Assembly (NCBI GenBank): GCA_023406965.1
Contig: JAEXTI010000300.1
Coordinates: 1-7,048, forward strand
From: Chloroflexota bacterium
GTDB lineage: Bacteria; Chloroflexota; Anaerolineae; Anaerolineales; Anaerolineaceae
Direction of reading: 5' to 3'
DNA: 7,048 bases
Below the pieces are notes generated by a model. It was not told where the DNA came from. It did not search any database and saw only the letters and a program-made list of their open reading frames with translations. The position numbers were made by a program, and so were the translations under genes. This document shows positions 1 through 6,334 of the stretch, in pieces (the first letter of the stretch is position 1; every line of letters begins with the position of its first letter).

Positions 1-25
1 GGGGGGGGGGGCCCCCCCCCCCCCC
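1..25. other. G11-C14 homopolymer block at the contig edge
   Basis: The window opens with eleven G followed directly by fourteen C, which is nearly perfectly self-complementary. Nothing nearby shares this composition, because the next 100 bases are AT-rich. Poly-G tails and their reverse complements are a known artefact of two-colour sequencing chemistry and of assembly at contig ends. I therefore read this as an artefact rather than biology. A genuine GC hairpin cannot be formally excluded. Confidence 0.6.
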
Positions 26-80
26 ACACACCAATAATTCGGAACTTTCCTTCCAGGGCTTGAGTAGTTATGTTAAGAAA

Positions 81-109
81 ATTATACTAGCCGCATAATA
101 CTTTGACAA
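81..109 (-). promoter_or_regulatory. Near-consensus sigma70-type promoter firing leftwards
   Basis: Read on the minus strand there is a -35 box TTGTCA (109-104), a 17-base spacer, and a perfect -10 box TATAAT (86-81). Transcription would start near base 74 and run out of the left edge, so the gene it drives is not in this window. A palindrome sits four bases upstream of the -35 box and may be a regulator site. The match is 11 of 12 consensus bases at optimal spacing, the best promoter in the window. Confidence 0.6.
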
Positions 110-112
110 CGA

Positions 113-129
113 TGTTTTCTGAGAAAACA
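113..129. promoter_or_regulatory. 17-base palindrome, candidate operator or activator site
   Basis: TGTTTTCT-G-AGAAAACA is a perfect inverted repeat with 8-base arms around a single central base. It lies just upstream of the -35 box of the leftward promoter. That position suits an activator, or a repressor that blocks polymerase, binding as a dimer. The T-rich half could alternatively act as the U-tract of the hairpin at 131-162 on the minus strand. I do not recognise the regulator family. Confidence 0.35.
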
Positions 130-130
130 G

Positions 131-162
131 CCCAACCTTTATAACAAAACTGCAAGGTTGGG
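131..162 (-). terminator. Possible terminator hairpin after the methyltransferase gene
   Basis: CCCAACCTT (131-139) and AAGGTTGGG (154-162) form a perfect 9-bp stem with a 14-base loop. On the minus strand it is followed by CTGTTTTCTC, a short and interrupted U-rich tail. It lies downstream of the methyltransferase stop codon at 274 and upstream of the leftward promoter, where a terminator separating two units would be expected. The large loop and broken T run make this a weak call. Confidence 0.35.
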
Positions 163-190
163 CCTGGTCGACACAGAGGTGAGGCAAAAC

Positions 191-241
191 ATGTCGAATC
201 GTTGCACAATGTGCCGTATGATCGCCCATCTGAATGAATAG
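191..241 (+). CDS. Doubtful 16-residue ORF with a good ribosome site
   Basis: ATG at 191 opens a 16-codon frame, MSNRCTMCRMIAHLNE, ending in TAG. A purine-rich GAGGTGA (176-182) lies 8 bases upstream, better than the ribosome sites of some real genes here. The peptide has a CxxC pair. No convincing plus-strand promoter is visible, and the ORF converges on the methyltransferase gene. It is short enough to arise by chance, and I assign no function. Confidence 0.15.
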   Translation: MSNRCTMCRMIAHLNE

Positions 242-273
242 CGGCGGACGTGATCGTGCAGCACCGAACCGGC

Positions 274-1083
274 TTAAGCCATTACCGCATCAAATACGCC
301 GCCTTCGATGGTGACGTGGAATATCCCCCCGTGATCTGCCAGCGTTTGCTGCACAAAGCGGGCAAATTCGGCTTTCCTTTCGCCTTCCATATGGATGCGC
401 CCTGAGAGGAGGTAGGCTACCAGCGCCTCGGCGTCGGTGACTTCCAGGGCGTTGGGATAATCGAGGCGTGTTATCCTGGAGAAGAATACTCCGAGCCGGG
501 CGGCTCCGTTTTCAAGGGTAAACGAATCGGCGGGCAGGCTGCCCCAGGCGGCAAGCTGGGGGTCGAAGCGAGCAACCAGTTCGTGCATCTCTTTGAGGTG
601 GTTCTGACCTGCCGTAGAGGCATATAGATGCCCGCCCGGTTTTAGCACACGCCGGATTTCGCCCAGGGCTTTCTCCAGGTCGGAGACGTGATAGAGCATG
701 GAACTGGCGATGACGATGTCAAAGCCCCCGTCCTCGAAAGGGATTTCCTGGGCGTCGATAGTTTTGAACTGCAAGTTGGCATACCCGGCCTGCAGCCCTG
801 CGTGAGCCTGCGCGACCATGCCCTCTGAGAGGTCGGAGAGAATGATTTGCGCGTCGGCGGGGATGCGCGCGGTGTTTTCGATCCACAGCGTCCCTGCGCC
901 GCAGCCCAGTTCCAGCACCCGGCAGTTGGGAGTGAAGGCGAAGCGGTCAAACAGCCAGTGCTGCCAGTTTTGCGGGTTGGTGCTGAATTCCTGGTGCAGG
1001 CGGATGCGGGCGTTGAGGTTGCTGGCATCCTGGTACTGCTTGCGCACGTACTGGGGGTCGGTGAAAGAATGAACCTGGGTCAT
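274..1083 (-). CDS. Class I SAM-dependent methyltransferase
   Basis: This is a 269-residue soluble protein of the Methyltransf_11/25 type, which transfers a methyl group from S-adenosylmethionine to an unidentified acceptor. Motif I is VLELGCGAGTLW (56-67), the glycine-rich SAM loop. An acidic residue follows at D84 in ILSDLS. D110-A111 precedes IPFEDGGFDIVIASS (114-128), and the post-motif RRVLKPGGHLYAST (144-157) is clear. The C-terminal third (about 160-269) is the variable, substrate-selecting part and gives no hint of the acceptor. It is the last gene of a probable three-gene unit and starts 27 bases after the lipoprotein stop. The only ribosome-site candidate, GGAG (1100-1097), is 13 bases from the ATG, so translation may be modest or coupled. 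Small-molecule, quinone or tRNA methylation are all possible. Confidence 0.9.
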   Translation of the reverse strand: MTQVHSFTDPQYVRKQYQDASNLNARIRLHQEFSTNPQNWQHWLFDRFAFTPNCRVLELGCGAGTLWIENTARIPADAQIILSDLSEGMVAQAHAGLQAGYANLQFKTIDAQEIPFEDGGFDIVIASSMLYHVSDLEKALGEIRRVLKPGGHLYASTAGQNHLKEMHELVARFDPQLAAWGSLPADSFTLENGAARLGVFFSRITRLDYPNALEVTDAEALVAYLLSGRIHMEGERKAEFARFVQQTLADHGGIFHVTIEGGVFDAVMA

Positions 1084-1110
1084 TGGTTGTTTAGCACTCC
1101 AAACGGTTTT

Positions 1111-2187
1111 TTACTGCAGGGCGACGAAGAATCGGCCCGGTTCTCCGGCGTCAAAGACAAACATCAGCCCGGCGGCGTCTTCGGGCACCTGGAAGCCGAC
1201 CTGACCGCGCAGCTTTTCACCCGCGGCGATCTCTCCATCAGGAGAGCCCTGGCCTAGCAGCATGGAGGCGAAGAGATCGACGCTGTACTGATAGTGGTCG
1301 GCATCTTTGACCGTCATTTGCATCAACGAGGAGACGGTGATTGCCTGAGTACCTTTATTCTCAAGGGTCAAGTCGACTACGAGGAATTCGTAGCCTTCAG
1401 CGGGCTCGGAATACTCCTGCCCCTGGGAGAATTCAATCCCGCCTACGGTCAAGGTGGTGGTCCCCATGGTGATCACATCGCCTATTTTATAGATCTGTTG
1501 TTTGATCTCGCCTCCCAGGCTCGCGGGCGCGTCTACCTTCTGGGGTTCGGTTCCTAAATCGATGAAAATTTTCTCCAGGCCCCAGTAGCTGGCGTCAAAG
1601 GCAAATTCAAACCCTTGCACGTCCTCGGGGATTTCAAAACCGGCATAGCCGCGCAGTACTTCACCGGGCACGAGTTGGCCGTCCAGACCACTACCGCCCA
1701 GGCCCAAGGTCGCCATGTAGCTGGCGTCGTAATTTTGCCCGGTGTCGTCTTTCAAGTTCATCTGCAGCAAGGTCGACACGGACATCACCTCGGCGCTGTT
1801 GTTGGCGACCAGCGCTTCCACGGCCACAAAGCGGTTCCCAGCTTCGGGTTGGTTGTATTCGCTGGCTGGAACATCGTCCCAACCCAGGACGACCAGTTCA
1901 TAGTCGCCCAGCGGAATAATATCGCCGAGCTTATAGCTGCCCTGGACGGCCGGAGCGGGTGGTTGAGTGGGCTCGGCTGCCTGCGGTTCTGTTGTGTTGG
2001 TGGGTGCAGCGGTAGGAGCCTCGGTGGGAGCCGGGGCGGATGTGGCTGCGGGGGGCAGGGTGGGCGTGGCGGGCGGGGGTGTTTCCTTGATGCGCGAGGT
2101 CACGGAACAGGCCAGGGAAAGAACGACTAGGATGGCGGCGAAAACCGCAGGCGCGCTGGATTTTAGGCTGAATCGTTGATTGATCAT
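1111..2187 (-). CDS. Secreted lipoprotein with two tandem DUF4352-like domains
   Basis: The protein has 358 residues. I chose the ATG at 2187 because AAGAGGA lies 5 bases upstream and the N-terminus then reads as a signal peptide. An upstream in-frame ATG at 2277 would overlap the preceding gene. Residues 1-27 have a basic start, a hydrophobic core and a lipobox-like LSLAC with C27 as the lipidated residue. The lipobox is loose, since Leu sits at -2. Residues 34-82 are a Pro/Thr/Ala-rich linker typical of surface-tethered proteins. Two homologous beta-rich domains follow, about 85-211 and 233-357. Each starts YK(L/I)GD(I/V)I and shares SxxLMQM-like, GEx(L)RG and GF(E/Q)(I/V)PED segments, with an offset of about 148 residues. 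This matches the DUF4352 immunoglobulin-like fold, whose role is generally unknown. It is probably anchored outside the cytoplasmic membrane. It lies between TPR and methyltransferase genes; no enzymatic motif is seen. Confidence 0.85.
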   Translation of the reverse strand: MINQRFSLKSSAPAVFAAILVVLSLACSVTSRIKETPPPATPTLPPAATSAPAPTEAPTAAPTNTTEPQAAEPTQPPAPAVQGSYKLGDIIPLGDYELVVLGWDDVPASEYNQPEAGNRFVAVEALVANNSAEVMSVSTLLQMNLKDDTGQNYDASYMATLGLGGSGLDGQLVPGEVLRGYAGFEIPEDVQGFEFAFDASYWGLEKIFIDLGTEPQKVDAPASLGGEIKQQIYKIGDVITMGTTTLTVGGIEFSQGQEYSEPAEGYEFLVVDLTLENKGTQAITVSSLMQMTVKDADHYQYSVDLFASMLLGQGSPDGEIAAGEKLRGQVGFQVPEDAAGLMFVFDAGEPGRFFVALQ

Positions 2188-2191
2188 GGTG

Positions 2192-2198
2192 TCCTCTT
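2192..2198 (-). promoter_or_regulatory. Ribosome binding site fixing the lipoprotein start
   Basis: AAGAGGA on the minus strand ends 4 bases before the ATG at 2187. It settles the start in favour of the 358-residue form over a form 30 residues longer, whose start lies inside the TPR gene. Confidence 0.75.
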
Positions 2199-2230
2199 CT
2201 TGGTCAATTTGATTGTGGGTATAAAAATTA

Positions 2231-3217
2231 TTAATAGAAAATGTCGCCCCTGTCTTTGCTGTAGCCTGGCTGGTCATCCCAAAGACTTAACTGTACATTC
2301 ACTAACAAGCCTGCTCCGAGGATCCAATAGGGAGAAGTTATTACCAGTGTTGACAATACAGTCGGGAGGTCCTTTATAGTAATTGCAAAGATGAGAAACG
2401 GTAAGGTAAGATATAGACCTGCCAAGGTCATAAAGAAAAGATAGAATAGGTTTTGCGTTCGGAGCTTATGCCTCCAGGACAATTGGATAATCTTTCCTGT
2501 AACATAGCTTGCCTCAAATTCGGTGTCCAGAGGGTCATAACCACTGCGCCCTTGCCTGGTACGGTTGCCAGGCCAGCCGGTTACATGATAGGCTGTTTCG
2601 TCCATGTATAGCCATTGAAGCACCGATACGTCTGGGGCAGGATGTTCTGGTAATTCGGAGTCGGTTAAAACCTGGCCAACCTCTTCCGGTTCTGGGAAAG
2701 ATTCATCTCCACAAGGTAAATACAGTGTTTCTTCTACCCGGGTTGTGGCATTGCTTAAGTTTTGCCAGGCGGCTGAAAAACGCGGGTTGAGCTCGGTTGC
2801 TCGGCGGTAGGCATCGATTGCCGGCTGCACCTGGTCGAGAAATTCAAGGATTAAGCCCAGGTAATTATAGGCGCGAGCAATGGGCGGGAGCAGCGCCCAG
2901 GCTTGTTCACACCTCTCGAGGGCTTTATCCGGCTCGTCGTTGTAAGCATCTTCCAGAGCCTGGTCGAGAAGCTGTTTGGCTTCGGACTCCAAAAATTTCT
3001 CCTCAAGGATTGCTTCCAGTTGCAAGAGATGTTTCCATGCAGCTTGTGAGTCAGAGTCCAACCGAAGGGCTGTTTGGAAATCGCCGATCGCCTTCTCGGT
3101 TTGCTCCATCATCTCAAAGATTTCTCCCCGGGAAAGATAGGCCTGGGGGAGGTCGGGATTTGAGAGGATTTCTCGGTTACATTCCTCTAGCGCATGCTCT
3201 AATTCGGGTTTGATCAT
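2231..3217 (-). CDS. TPR protein with two C-terminal membrane segments
   Basis: This 328-residue protein is not assignable to a named family. The N-terminal half is helical with tetratricopeptide repeats. One repeat spans about 22-55 (AYLSRGEIFEMMEQTEKAIGDF). A pair spans about 80-145, including ARAYNYLGLILEFLDQ and a closing RATELNP. TPRs are protein-protein docking surfaces. Residues about 160-250 are a charged, Pro/Trp-rich linker. Two hydrophobic stretches (about 257-281 and 284-310) should form a membrane hairpin, leaving the TPR part and a short polar tail (SLWDDQPGYSKDRGDIFY) on the same side. It starts a probable operon, with the lipoprotein gene 43 bases downstream. No strong ribosome site precedes the ATG. 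By eye it is more AT-rich than the sdh genes, which may mean separate ancestry. A scaffold at the membrane is a guess. Confidence 0.8.
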   Translation of the reverse strand: MIKPELEHALEECNREILSNPDLPQAYLSRGEIFEMMEQTEKAIGDFQTALRLDSDSQAAWKHLLQLEAILEEKFLESEAKQLLDQALEDAYNDEPDKALERCEQAWALLPPIARAYNYLGLILEFLDQVQPAIDAYRRATELNPRFSAAWQNLSNATTRVEETLYLPCGDESFPEPEEVGQVLTDSELPEHPAPDVSVLQWLYMDETAYHVTGWPGNRTRQGRSGYDPLDTEFEASYVTGKIIQLSWRHKLRTQNLFYLFFMTLAGLYLTLPFLIFAITIKDLPTVLSTLVITSPYWILGAGLLVNVQLSLWDDQPGYSKDRGDIFY

Positions 3218-3284
3218 GTGGTTGTCTTAGGTGGTGAAAAGAATATCGTAACCCAACCGACTGGTGAATGCCAAGCCTCCGGTA

Positions 3285-3290
3285 ATTATA
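3285..3290 (-). promoter_or_regulatory. Possible -10 box for the TPR-lipoprotein-methyltransferase unit
   Basis: A perfect TATAAT lies on the minus strand 67 bases upstream of the TPR start codon, in the gap after the sdh terminator. No good -35 box is found at 16-18 bases, and there is no extended TG motif. It would need an activator or may be fortuitous. It is the best candidate in the 176-base gap, which otherwise holds only the hairpin at 3348-3374. Confidence 0.3.
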
Positions 3291-3347
3291 TACTCGATTA
3301 TTGTCCTGCCTCTCATTGCCTGGGGCATGAAATTGCTTTTAAATTAA

Positions 3348-3374
3348 TACGGGCGAGCACAAGGCTCGCCCGTA
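3348..3374 (-). terminator. Terminator hairpin at the end of the sdh operon
   Basis: TACGGGCGAGC (3348-3358) and GCTCGCCCGTA (3364-3374) pair perfectly over 11 bp around a 5-base loop, 20 bases past the sdhB stop. On the minus strand the stem is followed by TTAATTT, a modest U-rich tail. Position and strength fit transcription termination. Near-palindromes built on GGGCGA...TCGCCC also occur as dispersed repeats in many environmental bacterial genomes, so this may be a mobile or REP-like element serving as a terminator. Confidence 0.65.
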
Positions 3375-3393
3375 CAAAGCAAAGGAACGGAAA

Positions 3394-4104
3394 TTAATCG
3401 AGTTTCCCGGTGCTGATGGCGCGCTTGACCTCGGCGATGGCCTGGGTGATCTTGATTTCGCGCGGGCAGGCCTCGGTGCAGTTGAAGGCGGTGCGGCAGC
3501 GCCACACGCCAAACTGCTGGTTAAGGATTTTGAGGCGCTTGGCGGCGGCGCGGTCGCGGCTGTCAAAGACAAAGCGGTGCGCGTTGACGATGGCCGCCGG
3601 GCCAAGGTACTTGCCGTCGGCCCAGAAGGATGGGCAGGAGGTGGTGCAGGCAGCGCAGAGGATGCACTTGGTGGTGTCCTCGTAGCGCAGAACCTGCTCC
3701 TCGCTTTGGATGCGCTCTTTGCCGTCGGTGGGCAGGGGCTCTTCATTGATCAGGTAGGGGAGGAGAGACTCGTAGTGCTCGAAGAAGGGCTTCATGTCCA
3801 CGATCAGGTCGCGGATCACCTTGAGGCCCAGAAGCGGCTCCATGGTGATGTGGTCGCTGTTCAGGTCGCGGACCAGTTTCTTGCAAGCCAGGGCGTTCTT
3901 GCCGTTAATGCGCATGGCATCGGACCCGCACACGCCGTGGGCGCACGAGCGGCGCAAGCCCAGGGTGGCGTCGTGCTCGCCGCGAACTTTCTCCAGCAGG
4001 TCCAGGACGCGGTCGGTAGGTTCGGCTTGCAGTTCGAACGTGTCGTAATGCGGCGCCTTCTCTGTTTGGGGGTCGAAGCGGAATACTTTTAAGTGAATGA
4101 GCAT
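3394..4104 (-). CDS. sdhB: Succinate dehydrogenase iron-sulfur subunit
   Basis: This 236-residue SdhB passes electrons from FAD to quinone at the inner face of the cytoplasmic membrane. The N-terminal ferredoxin domain holds the [2Fe-2S] ligands C54, C59 and C74, with D62 at the fourth position as in E. coli SdhB. The C-terminal domain has CILCAACTTSCP (C147, C150, C153, C157) and WRCRTAFNCTEACP (C203, C209, C213). By homology C147/150/153/213 bind [4Fe-4S] and C157/203/209 bind [3Fe-4S]. All expected ligands are present and the length is normal (E. coli 238). The position of E. coli Trp164 is Ala162 and that of His207 is Arg204, so the quinone/heme edge differs. The RCRTAFNCTEACP motif resembles the actinobacterial type. 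AGAGGAGG (4118-4111), 6 bases upstream, fixes the start and overlaps the sdhA stop. It is the last gene of the operon. Confidence 0.97.
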   Translation of the reverse strand: MLIHLKVFRFDPQTEKAPHYDTFELQAEPTDRVLDLLEKVRGEHDATLGLRRSCAHGVCGSDAMRINGKNALACKKLVRDLNSDHITMEPLLGLKVIRDLIVDMKPFFEHYESLLPYLINEEPLPTDGKERIQSEEQVLRYEDTTKCILCAACTTSCPSFWADGKYLGPAAIVNAHRFVFDSRDRAAAKRLKILNQQFGVWRCRTAFNCTEACPREIKITQAIAEVKRAISTGKLD

Positions 4105-4110
4105 CGCGGG

Positions 4111-4118
4111 CCTCCTCT
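4111..4118 (-). promoter_or_regulatory. sdhB ribosome site overlapping the sdhA stop
   Basis: AGAGGAGG lies 6 bases before the sdhB ATG and shares bases with the TAG stop of sdhA (4119-4117). Ribosomes ending on sdhA would land on it, which suggests translational coupling and near-equal subunit amounts. Confidence 0.85.
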
Positions 4119-5910
4119 AGTACGTGCGCTCTTTGGGCTGGTAGTTGGTGACGACGACCGGTTTGTAGCCTAGGCGCACCTGCTCGCCGTCCAGCCAGGC
4201 CAGGGTGTGCTTGAGCCAGTTGGCATCGTCGCGCTGGGGGAAGTCGTCGCGGGCATGGGCGCCGCGGCTTTCGGTGCGAGCCAGCGCCGATTGGGCTGTG
4301 ACCAGGGCCAGGTCGAGCATGTTGCCCAGTTCCCAGGTTTGCAGCATTTCCATGTTGAAAACCTTGCCCGAGTCGGCCACGCGCACCTGTTTGAAACGCT
4401 CGCGCAGCTCCTGCACTTTGGTGACGGCATGCTGCAGGCCCTCGTCGGTGCGGAAGACACCCACATGGTCGAACATCTCCACGCGCATTTCCTTGCCCAG
4501 TGCCGCGGCGCGCTCTGTGCCGCTGCCGGCGTGCAGGGTCTCGATCTGGCGCATTACCTCGCCGGTGGGGTCATCGGGCAGGGGTTTGAGGTCGGCGCCT
4601 TGCGCAAACTCGGCGGCGTTGATGCCGGCGTGCTTGCCGAACACCACCAGGTCGACCAGCGAATTGGTGCCCAGGCGGTTAGCCCCGTGCACCGATACGC
4701 AGGCGCATTCTCCTGCGGCATACAGGCCGGGCAGAACGGTGTTCTTTTCGTCAATCACTACCTGCCCGTACTTGTTGGTGGGGATGCCGCCCATGGCGTA
4801 GTGCGCGGTGGGCTGCACAGGGATGGGCTGTTTGGTGGGGTCCACGCCCAGGTAGGTGAGGCAGAAGTCGGCGATGTCGGGAATTTTGCTCATGATCTCG
4901 GCGGCGGTCACCTGGTAAGGCGAGCCGTCGGGGCGGGTGCGTCCGTCAATCTCGGCGTACTTGTTGACCGTTTCGGGGCGCACATCCAGGTTGAAGAAAC
5001 GCTGCCCGTTGACATCGTTGCCCGCGCGGGTTTCCAGGTACATGGCCCGGCTGACCACGTCACGTGAGGCCAGGTCTTTGATGCGCGGGGCGTACTTCTC
5101 CATGAAGCGCTCGCCCTTATTATTGAAGAGGATGCCGCCCTCGCCGCGCACGGCCTCGGTGATGAGGATGCCCAGCTTGTAGATGCCGGTGGGGTGGAAC
5201 TGGAAGAACTCCATGTCTTCCATGGGGATGCCGCGCCGGGCCAGGATGGCGGGGCCGTCGCCGGTGTAGGCGTAGGCGTTGGAGGTGATTTCCCAGATGC
5301 GCCCGTGGCCGCCGGTGGCAAAGATGACTGCTTTGGAGCGGAAAGTGTGCAGCTCGCCGGTGGCCATTTCTACGGCCACCACGCCCGCCACGGCGCCATC
5401 CACGATGAGCAGGTCCATGACCTGGTACTCGTCGAAGAAGATGTTTTTGTTTTTGATGCACTGCTGGTAGAGGGTTTGCAGGATCATGTGCCCGGTGCGG
5501 TCGGCGGCATAGCACGAGCGGCGCACAGGCTTGCCCGAGGCGTTGTTGGTGTGGCCGCCAAAGGGGCGCTGGGCAATGCGGCCTTCGGGGGTGCGGTTGA
5601 AGGGCAGGCCCATGTGCTCCAGGTCGTAGACGGCCTGGACGGCTTCTTCGCACATGAAGGAGATGGCGTCCTGGTCGCCGAGGTAGTCGCTGCCCTTGAT
5701 AGTGTCAAAGGTGTGCCATTCGGGGTGGTCTTCCTCGTAGTTGCCCAGGGCCGCGCCGATACCACCCTGCGCCGCGCCGGTGTGCGAGCGGATGGGGTAC
5801 AGCTTGCTGATGACGGCGGTGCGCACCGATTTGGAGGCGTACCAGGCGGCCATCAACCCGGCGCCGCCGCCGCCGACCACCACCACGTCGAATTCATGGA
5901 TATTGGACAT
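4117..5910 (-). CDS. sdhA: Succinate dehydrogenase flavoprotein subunit
   Basis: This 597-residue SdhA catalyses succinate to fumarate in the TCA cycle. The FAD-binding Rossmann motif is [14 protein letters not shown] (9-22). [10 protein letters not shown] (41-50) contains H43, the covalent FAD attachment site. Q48, where fumarate reductases usually have Glu, points to a dehydrogenase. Dicarboxylate-binding and catalytic residues are seen by homology: H239 in FHPTG, T251-E252, R283 in ASRDVV (the proton shuttle), H370 in HYAMGG, and R412 in [10 protein letters not shown]. The C-terminal helical domain and the usual tail with DDxNWLKHTL are complete, and the length is normal (E. coli 588). AAGGAG (5921-5916) sits 5 bases before the ATG. 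The gene starts 19 bases after sdhD and ends inside the sdhB ribosome site. Reverse operation as fumarate reductase cannot be excluded from sequence. Confidence 0.98.
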   Translation of the reverse strand: MSNIHEFDVVVVGGGGAGLMAAWYASKSVRTAVISKLYPIRSHTGAAQGGIGAALGNYEEDHPEWHTFDTIKGSDYLGDQDAISFMCEEAVQAVYDLEHMGLPFNRTPEGRIAQRPFGGHTNNASGKPVRRSCYAADRTGHMILQTLYQQCIKNKNIFFDEYQVMDLLIVDGAVAGVVAVEMATGELHTFRSKAVIFATGGHGRIWEITSNAYAYTGDGPAILARRGIPMEDMEFFQFHPTGIYKLGILITEAVRGEGGILFNNKGERFMEKYAPRIKDLASRDVVSRAMYLETRAGNDVNGQRFFNLDVRPETVNKYAEIDGRTRPDGSPYQVTAAEIMSKIPDIADFCLTYLGVDPTKQPIPVQPTAHYAMGGIPTNKYGQVVIDEKNTVLPGLYAAGECACVSVHGANRLGTNSLVDLVVFGKHAGINAAEFAQGADLKPLPDDPTGEVMRQIETLHAGSGTERAAALGKEMRVEMFDHVGVFRTDEGLQHAVTKVQELRERFKQVRVADSGKVFNMEMLQTWELGNMLDLALVTAQSALARTESRGAHARDDFPQRDDANWLKHTLAWLDGEQVRLGYKPVVVTNYQPKERTY

Positions 5911-5929
5911 ACAGGCTCCTTGAGAAGGG

Positions 5930-6322
5930 TCAGGCCGGGCGAGTGCCGGCGATGATGGCGATTGCGCCCATAGCGCTGATGAGCAACCACCCGATCAGCA
6001 GCAGGTAGCTGACCACGGTGAAGACCTTGGGGTTGTGGATGTAGTCGCGCAGCACCTGGCGAACGCCGTTCATGCCGTGGGCGAAGGCGAAGGCCAGCAG
6101 GAGGATGTCGTAGATGCGCCAGGCCAGCAAATCCCAGCGCATGGCCACATAGTCCAGGTCGATGCTGTGGACGCCGACGATGATATCTTGCAGGATGAGG
6201 TGGCCCCAGGCCAGGGGGATGAGCAGAAAGGCGCTGTAGCGCATCATGTTCCAGGCGATGGTTTCGAAGCTCTTGGGCACGTCGGCCCGGCGGGGAGCAG
6301 GTTTTTGGGCAGCAGTAGTCAT
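5930..6322 (-). CDS. sdhD: Succinate dehydrogenase membrane anchor subunit D
   Basis: This is a 130-residue membrane protein, one of two anchors that bind heme b and quinone. I chose the ATG at 6322 because AGGAGG lies 6 bases upstream. A longer frame to 6418 would run through the end of sdhC and adds a non-homologous N-terminus. Three membrane helices are predicted at about 28-50, 64-88 and 100-126. The segment H82[13 protein letters not shown] matches E. coli SdhD from heme ligand His71 to Tyr83, so H82 is the proximal heme ligand and Y94 the quinone-contact tyrosine. H41 in helix I (AWGHLIL) has no E. coli counterpart and suggests a second heme. Annotation pipelines may call this sdhC or a cytochrome b556 family protein, because the two anchors are hard to tell apart; the HxxxGxxQVLxDY motif favours SdhD. 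Confidence 0.9.
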   Translation of the reverse strand: MTTAAQKPAPRRADVPKSFETIAWNMMRYSAFLLIPLAWGHLILQDIIVGVHSIDLDYVAMRWDLLAWRIYDILLLAFAFAHGMNGVRQVLRDYIHNPKVFTVVSYLLLIGWLLISAMGAIAIIAGTRPA

Positions 6323-6328
6323 GGAGAG

Positions 6329-6334
6329 CCTCCT
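6329..6334 (-). promoter_or_regulatory. sdhD ribosome site overlapping the sdhC stop
   Basis: AGGAGG lies 6 bases before the chosen sdhD ATG and overlaps the TAG stop of sdhC (6335-6333). This decides the sdhD start and mirrors the sdhA/sdhB joint, again suggesting coupled translation. Confidence 0.85.

Noticed and set aside
103..108. Perfect TTGACA on the plus strand as a -35 box
   Set aside because: No -10-like hexamer is found 15-19 bases downstream. The same bases serve the leftward promoter on the other strand.
203..213. Palindrome GCACAATGTGC
   Set aside because: It is only 5-base arms in isolation, with no promoter beside it, and is expected by chance.
1615..2130. 171-codon plus-strand frame opposite the lipoprotein
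   Set aside because: Its Gly/Cys-rich tail is the complement of the Pro/Thr/Ala linker codons and does not represent a real protein.
2188..2277. 30-residue N-terminal extension of the lipoprotein
   Set aside because: It would overlap the TPR gene and bury the signal peptide. The ATG at 2187 has a good ribosome site and an N-terminal signal sequence.
4207..5067. Long open frame of 286 codons antisense to sdhA
   Set aside because: It lies wholly opposite a conserved catalytic gene. The translation is Gly/Val/His-rich low-complexity sequence typical of mirror frames in GC-rich DNA.
4117..5910. Fumarate reductase (frdA) instead of sdhA
   Set aside because: Gln48 at the position where FrdA usually has Glu, together with two SdhC/SdhD-type heme anchors, favours succinate dehydrogenase.
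5194..5955. 253-codon open frame antisense to the sdhA start region
   Set aside because: It is a mirror frame of sdhA, with no recognisable domain and a composition explained by the opposite strand's codon bias.
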